From positions 28,895,822 to 28,959,821 of the forward strand of contig CM046853.1 of NCBI GenBank assembly GCA_025617745.1: a stretch of DNA of 64,000 nucleotides, given 5' to 3'. The notes beneath the pieces are model-generated. The model was not told the DNA's origin. It did not search any database and saw nothing but the letters and a program-made list of their open reading frames with translations. Of this stretch, positions 22,267 to 34,000 are shown one piece after another (the stretch's first letter is position 1; each line of letters begins with the position of its first letter). A program made the translations under genes and the position numbers. The stretch is from Heliocidaris erythrogramma. Taxonomy: Eukaryota; Echinodermata; Echinoidea; Camarodonta; Echinometridae.

Positions 22267-24145
22267 TCCTTACTCTGCGCAGAAAAAATATGCTTCCTAA
22301 AAACAATACATTCCAGCCAGCATTTTACATATTTGTAGTTTAGGAAAGTATTTGTTTTCAAAGCTGCTAAAAGAGCGGGATCATTTCCATTAATCTATTC
22401 TGAATTTATCGCAGTATATGCAAGTCATTGCCCAGTACTTTTTCTTTTACACTGAAAGTGTGAATCCCAAGTTTTTTGGGAAAAGACTACAAAGTACAAA
22501 CTAAATTATGTATTTATTCCAATTATTTTGAAGATCAAAAACAAGCTGATGTAATATAATACAACAAATATGTTTCTATGCATATATATATATTTTTGTA
22601 TATTACCTGTAAATATGCATTGTAAATATGAACATAGCAATTATTGTCTTCTGAAGTTATTTGTTTCTGTATGATATATGTATATGAGACAAATTGTGAT
22701 AAATAAGATACATATACTAGTATCTTCCTTGGTGCCTCATAAGGGTGTACAATAAGAGATTCTAATTTATAAAGAGAAAAAAATTGTTTTCTCTAGCTAT
22801 GAATGTGTTGGTGCAGAACAGAATATAATGAAGTGGTAAATGCTAAACGTAACATAATTACAATGAAGATAAAGTAACATTTTAATTGGCTATTTGAGTC
22901 TAAAGTGCTTTAATAATCTTCTGCAGAGTATCCATGTAGATGTAGATGGATGTGTGCTATAGTTGTAAATTTTAGCAACAGGGTCTTCATATTTTGTGTG
23001 CTTGATAAACAAGGGTAAATGTAGTATTATGAATATGATAGGATGTAGGGTATGAATTTATTTTAGCTGATTAAAATTGTGAATTGTAATTAGGCTTATG
23101 TTCCTAGTCTATCAGAATTCTTAATGGTGTGTCTTACCTATCAAGTAAAACGGATCATACTGCCTGAAGGTTGTGTATGCATGTACAGTATGTTTGTATA
23201 TCGATTATTAAATGATAGCCGTCTTTTTGTTGTGCATGCTGTATATTGCCTGGTTAGAGAGGTTTTGTTATGTTAGCAATACATGTAGTTGTGCTGTATT
23301 ATGTTGTCACTTGTCTTGCATTTTATATTTGTGAGCACAAGTTGCCTTTTTTATTGTGCTCTTTATGTATTAACAATTTGATTTTATGTGACTTGCCTGC
23401 ACTGTAAGATAGTATAGATTAGAAAATTGATTTACAGATCATAATATGCTATTTCGTCAGTATAGTTATATTTTATCCTCTAATTATACTGTAGGCAATA
23501 GCATCTTGTATGGAAATAACCCCATGTTCCTCTATTGTGGGCATTAAAAACTCATCCTGGATGTTCTTTTGTAGGATTTTAAGCAAAATCTAAGAGAGGA
23601 ATGGAATTGTACTATATAACTTCAGCATAATTACAATTAGAAAGTCAAAGCTGAATGCTCCTCACTTTTTCAGAGATGAATACTTAATTGGAATCACAAA
23701 GTAGTTAAAGATACATATATTTTGAAGGGGGAGGGGGTCATTACAAATCATTTCATTTTTATGTATGATTTCAGGGTCTCTGTTAAGGTAATAGATTAGA
23801 TTGGAGATGAATTTGTGCAATAGCAAATTGCTTTGGGCTTTGGTTTCCTTTTATGTTAATTTCCACTGGCTTGTATTCTCCTCCCATTTCTGAACATATC
23901 TTTAAAGTTTTTTGTGCATATTTCCTATATCCTGTGATCCTTGTAGGCTTATATCTTCATGTTTGAAAGTTGTGCAGTTGATGCAGATTTTAGTTTTGGC
24001 TTTCTATTTATTTTGATACAAATGCTTCAAATAATGTGTTGTAATTAAGATTATTACTCTGTATTTTTTGTAGATATTGGAATTTATCGAATTATTCAAT
24101 AGCACCTGTAAAATTTATGCAATAAATATTTCAAATACATCAAAA
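22267..24145 (+). other. 3' UTR of gene 1 with poly(A) signal
   Basis: This follows the TAA at 22264-22266. It is AT-rich and free of recognisable repeats. AATAAA lies at 24121-24126, and cleavage is expected shortly after. The right end is inferred from that signal. Confidence 0.6.
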
Positions 24146-24853
24146 TTTCTGTTTGAAATTGTTATCTATTCACTGATTTTGACTCACTGTCCCACATATG
24201 TACCTTTCGGAAAACCAGTGTTTAAGGTCCATGATTTGTGAAATGTGCTTAAAGATAGAATACACAAAATGTAATAACATTAGTCAATCATTCCATGTTT
24301 CACATATTTATTCATTACAATAAATGAATAAGAAACAACCTACAATAAATACTATCAAATTTGACTAATAAAGCTACTCAACAACAGGAACATTTTTTAC
24401 ATCTATCTAGACAAATTCGATGATCTTGAAGTACCTTCCTACAATGCACAATGTCCACATGCACAGTTTCCTCTTCTCAGATACGGTACAATTCTAAGAC
24501 AGAAATCGTAACAAAAAAAGAATAGATGAAATTGTATATGACATGCCATCGGTACATCATAAAAACCTTGCATATCATACCTGTACTTGGGCAAGAAACT
24601 AGCAGTAATGTAGACAACCACAGTCCTCTTTAAAGAAGATGAATTAAAAGGTTGGAATGGTTTCAAACAGTAGCATACTGTTCTAGCCTGAAAAGGTATG
24701 AAACTATCGGGCACTCCTTGAGGTATCTAGCCCCTTTGTTTTTCTTTGGTCTACCATCATAACCAGATTTTTGTGACAGAAATCATATATAAAGCTCAAG
24801 CAGGTTGCTGCACCATAGGTGTGTAAGTGAAAATAAGGGAATGGCAGCGTTAA

Positions 24854-25258
24854 CCCTTTCGAGACAATTGACCACATTTTGTGGTTTGGCTCAATAATTT
24901 TTGAATTAAGCGCTCTAAAATATACCAAATACATGAATAGAAAGAGCTAAAATTTCTGCACACACTGTGTCTATTTTTGTTGCATGACCGTATTGCGTTT
25001 GATGCCAGGAAATTTAAAAAGGAGAATAACCTCAAAGTCCTTAAATTGGCAACACATTGAGAGGTTCAAAATCATTTTTTTATCCAAATTGGCAAGTTTT
25101 TCTACTTTTCGACAAAGTGCCTCACCATGTATGTTGTTTTCAAAGGCATTACATTTTATTAGAACCATATAGCATGAAAAGAAAATTATCATTGCTGCCA
25201 ATTTGAAGAACAAAATGTGATCAAATTTAGCTCTCAAATAATTCCTGTCCTGAAAGGG
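24854..25258. mobile_element. TTAA-flanked MITE, CCCTTTCGAGAC termini
   Basis: TTAA at 24850-24853 and 25259-25262 flank CCCTTTCGAGACA...TGTCCTGAAAGGG inverted ends. Internal inverted blocks include ATTGGCA and TGCCAAT, and CACATTTTGTG. Precise TTAA duplication is typical of piggyBac-type transposition. About 405 bases, non-coding. Confidence 0.72.
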
Positions 25259-25294
25259 TTAAAATACGACATTGTTGTATCCATGCTCTTTTTT

Positions 25295-25319
25295 GGGGGG
25301 GGGGGGGGGGGGGGGGGGG
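25295..25319. repeat. Poly-G tract
   Basis: 25 consecutive G on the plus strand, 37 bases right of the TTAA-flanked MITE. Its length is probably unstable or approximate in the assembly. Confidence 0.9.
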
Positions 25320-26778
25320 AGGAGAGTGCCTGGTATACAAGTAAAACAAATAACCATACCAATCAAACTAGAGGAAATTCTGAACAATTTATCTGAATAT
25401 AGTATTTGTGATTTTCCCTTACATACTACCATTCTATATAATGAATACCAAGGATTCAATTCAGTCCAAAGAAGATTTTGGCCCAAAGTATTAAATTAGC
25501 TATTAAAGACTAAGCCAAATAAGTACATGTGACAAAAGACCCACAAATCATTTACCACAGCATCAATCCTTGCACACCATGGCACTAAAATTCTCTTCCT
25601 AAAGCATATGGGATACCAGAGGAAGCTTGGGGAGGAATTGATGGCGATGATAAGCTAAAGAAAGAATGACACACACAAGAAAAAAATCTAAAACAAAAAC
25701 AACAAAGTAATTGTGTAACACTAGTTGTGGCACCTTAGAACAGAAATGCAAAACATACACTGATGACACATTACCAAATAGCAGTAAAATTAGGGCCCCA
25801 AATCAAAATTATAAAATGATTAAAGCTTGGTAAGCCTCAGAATGATCGTCACTTATTATTTTTCTCACCCTTAAAAATTCCTCTTCATTTCCACAACAGT
25901 TTAATAAATGTGAGAAAGAAAAGCGAAAAACAAGTAGTGTGTGTATGAAAAAATTGTGCAAAGAAAATATGCAAACAATGCAATACATGTTAAGTGAACC
26001 GTGGCTAAATGTAACCAGGCAGTTAACCATCTATAAGTAAAACATTAATCTATTTTACAGTTTTGGTTCCATTTTCCCTTCCAATTGTCCTCATTTTTCT
26101 ATAGAGGATATTGTGCATGTCTTTCAAAGGCATGAAACTTTATAAAGCTATTGTTACTATTAAAGACATCAATTCAAAGACTCCTTGGTACTACCATTGC
26201 ACCTTTTACTTTCTTGTGATTAAAATTACCTTTTATACATTTATTTCATATCCATTTCATTTATTTATAAATTTTTTGTTGCATATTCATATGCACTGAA
26301 TAAAGCTTGTGTTTAACTATTTTTTTAATCGGGTACATGTAGGACTTTATCGAGTTCCTCAAAAATATCTAGGGGGAAAGTCACAAAGTTTTGGGATATG
26401 TCAGAATGCATATTTATTTACTAAACTTATCCTTATATAGCAAATTTATTGTCCTCATTCATACAATTACTAGTATTGCAGCTTATGGTTGTATTTGAGC
26501 TTGCATATAAGACGAAGACAAACAGACTGCTAACCAGCACATTATTTGATCTCAGTAACGGGTAATTCTACATATGAAGCAACCATAATCAATATAACCT
26601 GAGCCTATGTAATAGTCTTTAGCTGAAAACAAGTCTGATGTCAACTACATGTATGTAGCACAATACAAATGGTTTTCAATACAGCAGTATGACTCACTTT
26701 TCTTTGCACAAGTGCAATATTAATATTACTCATGATATATCTTAAGGGCAACTTGTAAAAACAGCTCTGAGTACAAAT

Positions 26779-26855
26779 CGTCTGTTGAGAGCCAGAAGGG
26801 CGTTAACTGTGTGTTAAAGTATATGAATTAACGCCCTTCTGGCTTCAAACAGACG
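26779..26855. repeat. Near-perfect hairpin, GCCAGAAGGGCGTTAA stem
   Basis: CGTCTGTTGAGAGCCAGAAG through GGCGTTAA pairs with TTAACGCCCTTCTGGC and CAAACAGACG. The 16-base core stem is perfect and the loop is about 22 bases. It is a very short MITE or an RNA stem. It would be transcribed if the ANKMY2 3' UTR runs this far. Confidence 0.75.
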
Positions 26856-27263
26856 AAATACTAGTTTCCAAGAGCAAACAAGTTCTCATCATAAGACAAC
26901 AAAATATCAACAGGCCTACATGAAATTCAATTTTTAAATGTCCAAAAATGTTTGTTTTAAAACATTTTTTTTTAAATGTCCATATAGCTATCCATGTGTT
27001 ACCTTCACACTTGAGTTTTCTTCCAAAATTTTGTTAGCATATTAACAATTTAACTTCTGTTCACAAGACCAATGGCATCCATGACACATGAATATTAATT
27101 TATATCACAAGAAAAAACTGTACACATGAATTATACAGTATAAAAAGACACACTGAAGGCAAGCCTCCTACATACTACTAGATGGAATTTCTGAACCATA
27201 GTTTGGCAGTTCTATTGAGTTTTAGCTGAGATTCAATTGCGCTGTGCTATCCAAACATTGCAA

Positions 27264-30200
27264 TTATCCTACAGTTGTATCTGCTAGCTTTTCCGTTGTC
27301 TCTTTGAGAGTTTTGGTTTCAGTTGTTTGCGATTCCTCAGGATTTGGGCTGTCTTCTTTGTCCTCCGTGCCTGAAAAGTAAGGAAATTGAACAATTTGTA
27401 GAGTACCTAGCTGTATCAGCAATGCAACTTTATGTTCAAGTCCAGCTATGACATATCATGGTTGTAATGAGACCTTGTTTTGAAGAGTGAAATGGTTGTG
27501 TTTGATGGCTTAACTTTATTAACACTTTTATATTTAGTCCTAGATCATAATTGTGTTGAAAAAAAAATGAGGACTTCTAGGTGTTTTAAGTAGGTTTTGA
27601 ATTGAAACACCCGATTAAGGCACTGAAGTTTCCTAGAATTAATCCCTGGAATAACAGAGAGAAGTCACTACCTGCTAACTGCTAGGACTCATTCTCCTTC
27701 CTTTTGTTGACAAAAACCAAATTACAAAAATGTCTCTAAGAAATTCAGTTCCACATAAGAAAACTGACAGTTTTTTTTAGAACAACACTTACAGAGCATC
27801 TCCAATCATTGCTACTATATTCTTTTTCTCTTCATTTACCCCATTTTGGTGTAAATTTCTGGTGTAAGCATTTCCACATAATTTCATCTAAGAAAGTGCT
27901 GATTTGATTGATGTGGCTGGTGTAGTGTCCTGAACACCATTGATGGGCTTTTTAATTGATTCAAATTCATCATGCTCACTAAACAATTAAAAAAAACCCC
28001 AACAAATACTAACCATTTGTCATTGCCTCTTTCTTTTCCTCTTCCGATTTTTTCTTTTCCTCTTCCAATCTCTGTCTCTCCTTCTCCTTCTGCATAGTCT
28101 CCAGTCTCAGTTTGTGTTCCTCAGCTAGTCTCTTGCACTGCTTCTTATGTGTGAACCATTCCAGCTTCTGACAGATTGCATCACAGTAGTTCACCTGGAG
28201 AATCATTGAGAAGTGGAGCAGGTTTAGTCATAACAATTGATCAACTTATACTTTAGCCTAAACTGTAACATAGAAGAGGACCCATATTCATAAAACCTTA
28301 CCAAGCCTAGCTGTCCACTTACTACACCTCCTTGCATACATAGCTGTTTGTCAACTACATTCACTATTATATGTAGTATTAAATTTACAACTAACTAATT
28401 AGGGTTTTATGAATATAGCCAAGGCATCAAGTGCTGAAATAAAAAGCTGAAATAAAAAGAGGAAATCTCCTGAAAAGAAGTGCATCTGTATGCTGCCGTT
28501 CATCAAGAAATCTTGAGTTAAGAATTCTGTAAACCAAAGATAAGCCTTCAATTTTTATAATTAAACTTTTATTGTCAAAGTCATATACATTTCCAAAAGA
28601 AGGGGAGCACAATTGTGGACTACACTGCATTACCAAGAAGTTAACAATTGCTAACATTATATCACACATTCCGCTTCTTATACCTCTAGTGGTAATTTTC
28701 TAGAAATGTCCCTTCCTTGGCTCATTTTTTATCACTGTGCTTGAATACTGATATACATGTACAGAACTAAAAGCTTTTTTTAAAAAGTACAATTTGCAAG
28801 CTCAAGATGAATAAGGAGGCAAATTACCTGCTTACATGCAGAGCATTTCTTGCTGGCCTTTGCTTCTCCACAGGTTGAGCAGGGATTGGCCACCTCCAGA
28901 CTCCTGGCTCCATTCACAGCCTGGGTTAAGATACCCAGAGCAGTTGGTTCGTCACCCTGAACAAAGGCCAGAATCATGTCATAATAAGGTCACCTAATAC
29001 AGGTCATCTACAGGTAATACACAAGGTTGTACATGATACTCAGATACCACGCAGATGATAACAAGTATTAAGTATATGCAGGTCACATAAATTTGTTGCC
29101 ATGATCAACCAAGACTCTTGCAACAACTATGGTAATGTTTTTTCTCAAAAAGAAGTCACAACAGATATCAATAACTCGTAGTTATTAAACTTTCTAAAAT
29201 GACTATGGGATATTAAAAAATAGACTGCATTTACGAGGGTTGGCTGGATAACCAGTAACTAGAAAAGGTTATGTTACATATACAAAAAAAAAACATGACA
29301 TTTGCACAATCTGAATTTAAAATGAGCATGACAAGCCAGAGATGCAATGTTGAAACAATACATCACACTAAACCTCACTGACATTGACCTTTATTGTCTT
29401 GGCATAGAAGTTGGAAGACTGAGCTATAACTGCAAAACAAAGAGAAACAAGATCAAGTATGGAGTACTCACAATTTTGACATCCGTTAAATTTCTGACAA
29501 TTTGAATGAATAATTCACTCTCATGGAAGGGGAATTCCCTGATGATTTCTCTCAGTAACTTCTCTGTGTTCACTCTTGCACCATCATTTTCTCTTGCCCT
29601 CAGAAGACTGTAAGATAAGAAGGAAAAAAAAATTATCATGAAAATATGCTTCATGTGGAAGCATATTTTTTATCTTCTTTACATTTTGCTTTACCCCAAG
29701 TTTATCTTCCTGAGTTGAATATTCTACTGTCACATTTATCCTTACTAATACTTGTACCAGCTACACTAGATGACCCTTTAAAGATAAAGTTGAATTCTTG
29801 TCACGCAATTACATTGTGAAAGAAATTGTCTCAAAGTAATTGGGAAAGGTTGAGCATAGCTGCATAAGACTTGGTGTATACTGTGAGGTTTAGGAATCAT
29901 TAAAATGATAAGAAATTGACACAAGCCAGCTAAAAGACATATGCACTGCACACATAAACGTGTATATGGGACAGCATACAAATTTGGCATGAATGTTCGG
30001 CCCAAACATTTCAGCTATTTCTAGTCATATTTCGAATATGAGGGCATTTGAAGAGCAATCCTTTTCAGGTGACATTTCTACTATGATGTTCTTCCGATCT
30101 GACATAAAAGGAATGAGAAAGCTCACAAATTATTGTTCACCTTTCCCAGAACTCAACCTACTCTAACAGGTTGTGAGGATAATTAAAAAAAATTGCTATA

Positions 30201-30988
30201 CTTCATGCAGTAGAAACAAGTTTCTACAAATTTTGTGATTTTTAAACAAACTGTACAACATTCTGGACTCACAATTTAATAAATTCATCAACACCATTGT
30301 CTTTCTCCATATTCCATTTGTGGCACTGTCTGATCACATGGGATAGGTAGTGCATCTTCACAGCTAGCACATCGTTGGTAGATTTCGACTTCATCTCTTT
30401 CTCCGAGATCAGTTCGAGGACGGTGGCAATCTTGCAGGCCTCATTCAGCAGGTTTTCATTATTCTTGAGGTACTGTACCAGCTGCCATCAAAGATATTTG
30501 AAAGAAAAATGTACTTGTTCTAAAGGTTTCAACAAAGTGAATGGGAGGTTAGAAAGTTGAAAATACGACCATCCACATTACTAAAAGGTAAAGGAGATCA
30601 CTTTAAGTTAAGAGCTGGCTAAAATCTGCACGGAGCTAGCTGTATAAAAGAATGAACTTTACAAATTAAGTACTAATGACCATTACAAAACAGAAGATAA
30701 TCACTGGGTCATACTTATTACTTGGTCTACAGAAAACAGTGTGTTTCTTCAAAAAATTAAAAACAGTAATATTTGGGGTGACCTCTGACCAGTTATACTA
30801 GAGTGCATATTCCACCTTTCAGTCTAGTTTTTCTATTATACTTGTGTGTCTACAATTATGCTAAACCTGTAGTAAATTAGTAAACAAATTTTGGTAAATT
30901 GATCTAAAATTAACACGTTTAACTGTGCAAATCAGAATATAGGTCTAATGGTGTATCCAAGACCTTATAAGTTAATCATTACTTTAAA

Positions 30989-31020
<32 letters not shown>

Positions 31021-34000
31021 AGAAAGTTAATCATTACTTTATAACTCCATTACAATAAATATAATTAACCTAGCAAAATTAATCATTACTTTCAAATTCC
31101 ATTAAAATGAACAAAATTTATCATTACCCTGACTGGACTGAGATTATGCATGAGGATCATCTTGTGCAGAATTGGAGCAAGAGTTGGTGGTAACTTGGGC
31201 TCTTTCTCAAAACCTGTAATGAAGCAATGGAAAAAGGGTAATGTGATGGAGAAAGATGAACAGTGGTCTGAAAGGTGATGACTGAAAAAAAAATGTATTG
31301 TCTGGCAATTTTAGTAGTAAACGAAGAAGAAGATACTTAATGGGAGGAATTTTTTAAATTTGTAAACAAATTTTTAGGCGTTACTCCCAGTGTTAAAGAT
31401 CGTATGCTCGATCTGTAATGAAATCACAAGTCAGAAAAAATTGGAACCAGCGGGATTCGAACCTGTCATCTACTGCTTGCCGGGCAGCGACTTAACCACC
31501 AGGCTATTCTGGTTCACGGCCAAGTCACGATGAACTGGAATCAAATACCTAAGATCCTCTTCTTTCTGACTCATTAATATTCAAAGCTCCGCCGTGGACA
31601 ATTGTTAGTAATCCTGATGAATTTCATGTTTGATACACTTGTAGACACACTCCTGTGTTCCGTCTTTCCGACACTGACTCATAAGTTTCAATTTTTTTTT
31701 AATATCCCCCAAACTGTATCTTCATGCAAGACTTTGAATTACACAAACCAAAATAGAAATGATTAAAAAAAATTATGGCGTGTCAAATTCAGATAATTAA
31801 CCAAGCCTTTGCTCTGTGACTCTATAAGACTATGGCACCTTTTTTTTTTCTTTTAGAATTTATATAGAATCACATTCTATAAAACTGAATAAAGACAGTC
31901 TGGATAGTACTTAGCATACCTCTTGGAATAGCGTAATAGTCGAGCTGTTCTCTATCAAAGAAGTTGTTGATGATACTGACACAGGCATGCTGTCCCACAA
32001 AAGCAGCCATCTGAGCTGCAGTCCGACCTACGCTGTTGGTTGGTGATGTCTTTGCTCCAGACTGGAGCATCAAACGGGTCACTTCAGTATTCCCTACAAG
32101 TGTAAACGAGGAAAGATGAAATTTGTAATAATAATTCCATTTTAGCTTTTTGTGCCTCGGACAAATATGACTAATGCTATTCATTTCAAATTATGTCATA
32201 AAATTAACTAGGATGTATCTGCGTTACAGTGGACAATGAAGTAGGTTGTTGGTTCACAATCGAGCCTGTTGCATGTCCCTCGTCAGTTTTAAACATGTAT
32301 ATTTTAGGCATACCACCTAAAATTACATCTATTTAGTAGTTGCCCATGAAAAGAACACTAAATATTTGCCCATGAAAGGAACAGTAAATATTTACGGTAC
32401 TGTGAATCTTAAGCTAAACAAATGGCTTGCGACAAAAAATCTTGACCCGTTACATTTCACTGTAAATTTTGCTGAAATTGCCAATCATACGCTTCAACAC
32501 AAATGAATTCAGACTTTCCTGTTTACTATTCACAGCCAATCCGCAGGTCCCCTAAAAGCGCGCTATTTTATTTCCAGTACTGCCTGATTATGAATACATA
32601 ATGAGCAAGAACAGCCAGGAACATCTCATTTGGAAACTATTGAATAGACTACTTATCATTCACCAATTGTCATGAGTTATACATCAAATAAAAGAAGAGG
32701 GATCAGAGATTTGTGACATGCTTTTATTGTGTTCAAAATAAAAGACGAAATTGGTAAAAAATGGTGTTCCTTTTATGACAAAAAATGGAAATGAAATGAA
32801 ATATAAATCTGGCCAAAACTACCATAGTTTTATTGTGAGCCAGGACAAATTTGACATGAGCGTAAAGGGCATTTTCTGTACTTTCCAAAGATTGAAATAA
32901 CATTAATGTGCACTTCATGACAGGGTCAGGATCCAGCAATATGTAACCAATGTACACACTTTGTCTTTAAAAAAAATAAATTCCAGCATTCCGATTGGTT
33001 AGCACCACGCAAGATGTTTTCTCACAGCTAGGCAACAGCTACATGTATGCGCATGTTTGCGCAAGGATGAAGCAACAGGTTGCGCATTGTTTCATTCAAC
33101 GCGCACTTGGTTACAGTTGGCTCGCTTGCCAATCACAGGGCTAAGATTCTATGGTCTTGACCATGGTCTTGACAACGGATAATCTGCGGCTGAATATTGC
33201 TGGATCCTGACTCTGTCATAAATTTATGGATGTTTTGAATGTAACGATGAAAAACATGAGATTCCAGCGCTTCCATACATATGTGTCTTGATGGCAGCTC
33301 ATATACTTTTTATATATGTCTTTTAACAACTTGAAATCTTGTGAAAAAAAGGCTTTTGTATGACTATTTCATCAGTTATTTTAAACAACTTATTTCTAAA
33401 ATATCCCTGTGTTGGTAAACTATTCATTTATTTTTGCAGAAAGTCTAATGAGCACAGCATTAATATTTATTGAAGAACATAACTTTAAAGATGACCATGC
33501 GATACAGCCGACTGGGTGCAGGGAGAGAGTCCATTTCGGGCACTGGAAATAAAATGCGCGATTTTTGCTCATCTGCATAGGACCTGCGGTCTGACTGTTC
33601 ATCACCCTGTACTTATCATAAAACGATGCTCAGTGACACAATTGATGAATGGCATGCCTTTGACAAAGTATTTAGTATAACAGTACATGTATTTACCGGA
33701 TAATGCAGCAAACATGAGAGTTGTGTAGCCATTTTCATGGTGGTTTGCATTAACATCAGCTCCATGGGCAAGCAGCAGTTCACACAAAGGGGTGTTTCCT
33801 TTGAATGCAGCATTCTGCAGCGGCGTCATGCCATGCTGTAATACAATGAATATTCAAGTTCATTAAAACAAATATCTCTTCTACAAAGAAAGAGCATAAC
33901 ATATCAGAAGATTACAGCCATTCATAATTAAAATTGTTAAATTCTGATGCCCAAAGATTTTGTAGTACTTTTTGTGCCATTAATTGTTTCCATAAGCACA

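Larger units (their letters stand above)
24146..27263 (-). other. Convergent intergenic region and ANKMY2 3' UTR
   Basis: No coding exon is seen. Minus-strand AATAAA candidates (TTTATT on the plus strand) lie at 26260-26265, 26240-26245 and 24307-24312, so the ANKMY2 3' UTR is between about 1 and 3 kb and cannot be fixed from sequence. It contains the TTAA-flanked MITE at 24854-25258, a 25-G run and the 77-base hairpin at 26779. Confidence 0.5.

Noticed and set aside
24984-25237. Frames of 62-88 codons on both strands
   Set aside because: They lie inside the TTAA-flanked MITE at 24854-25258 in AT-rich sequence; no family match or splice context.
31870-32184. Reading the ANKMY2 ankyrin exon as an independent 104-codon gene
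   Set aside because: The frame extends past a clear acceptor and donor into intron. The true exon is 31920-32093, joined in phase to its neighbours.
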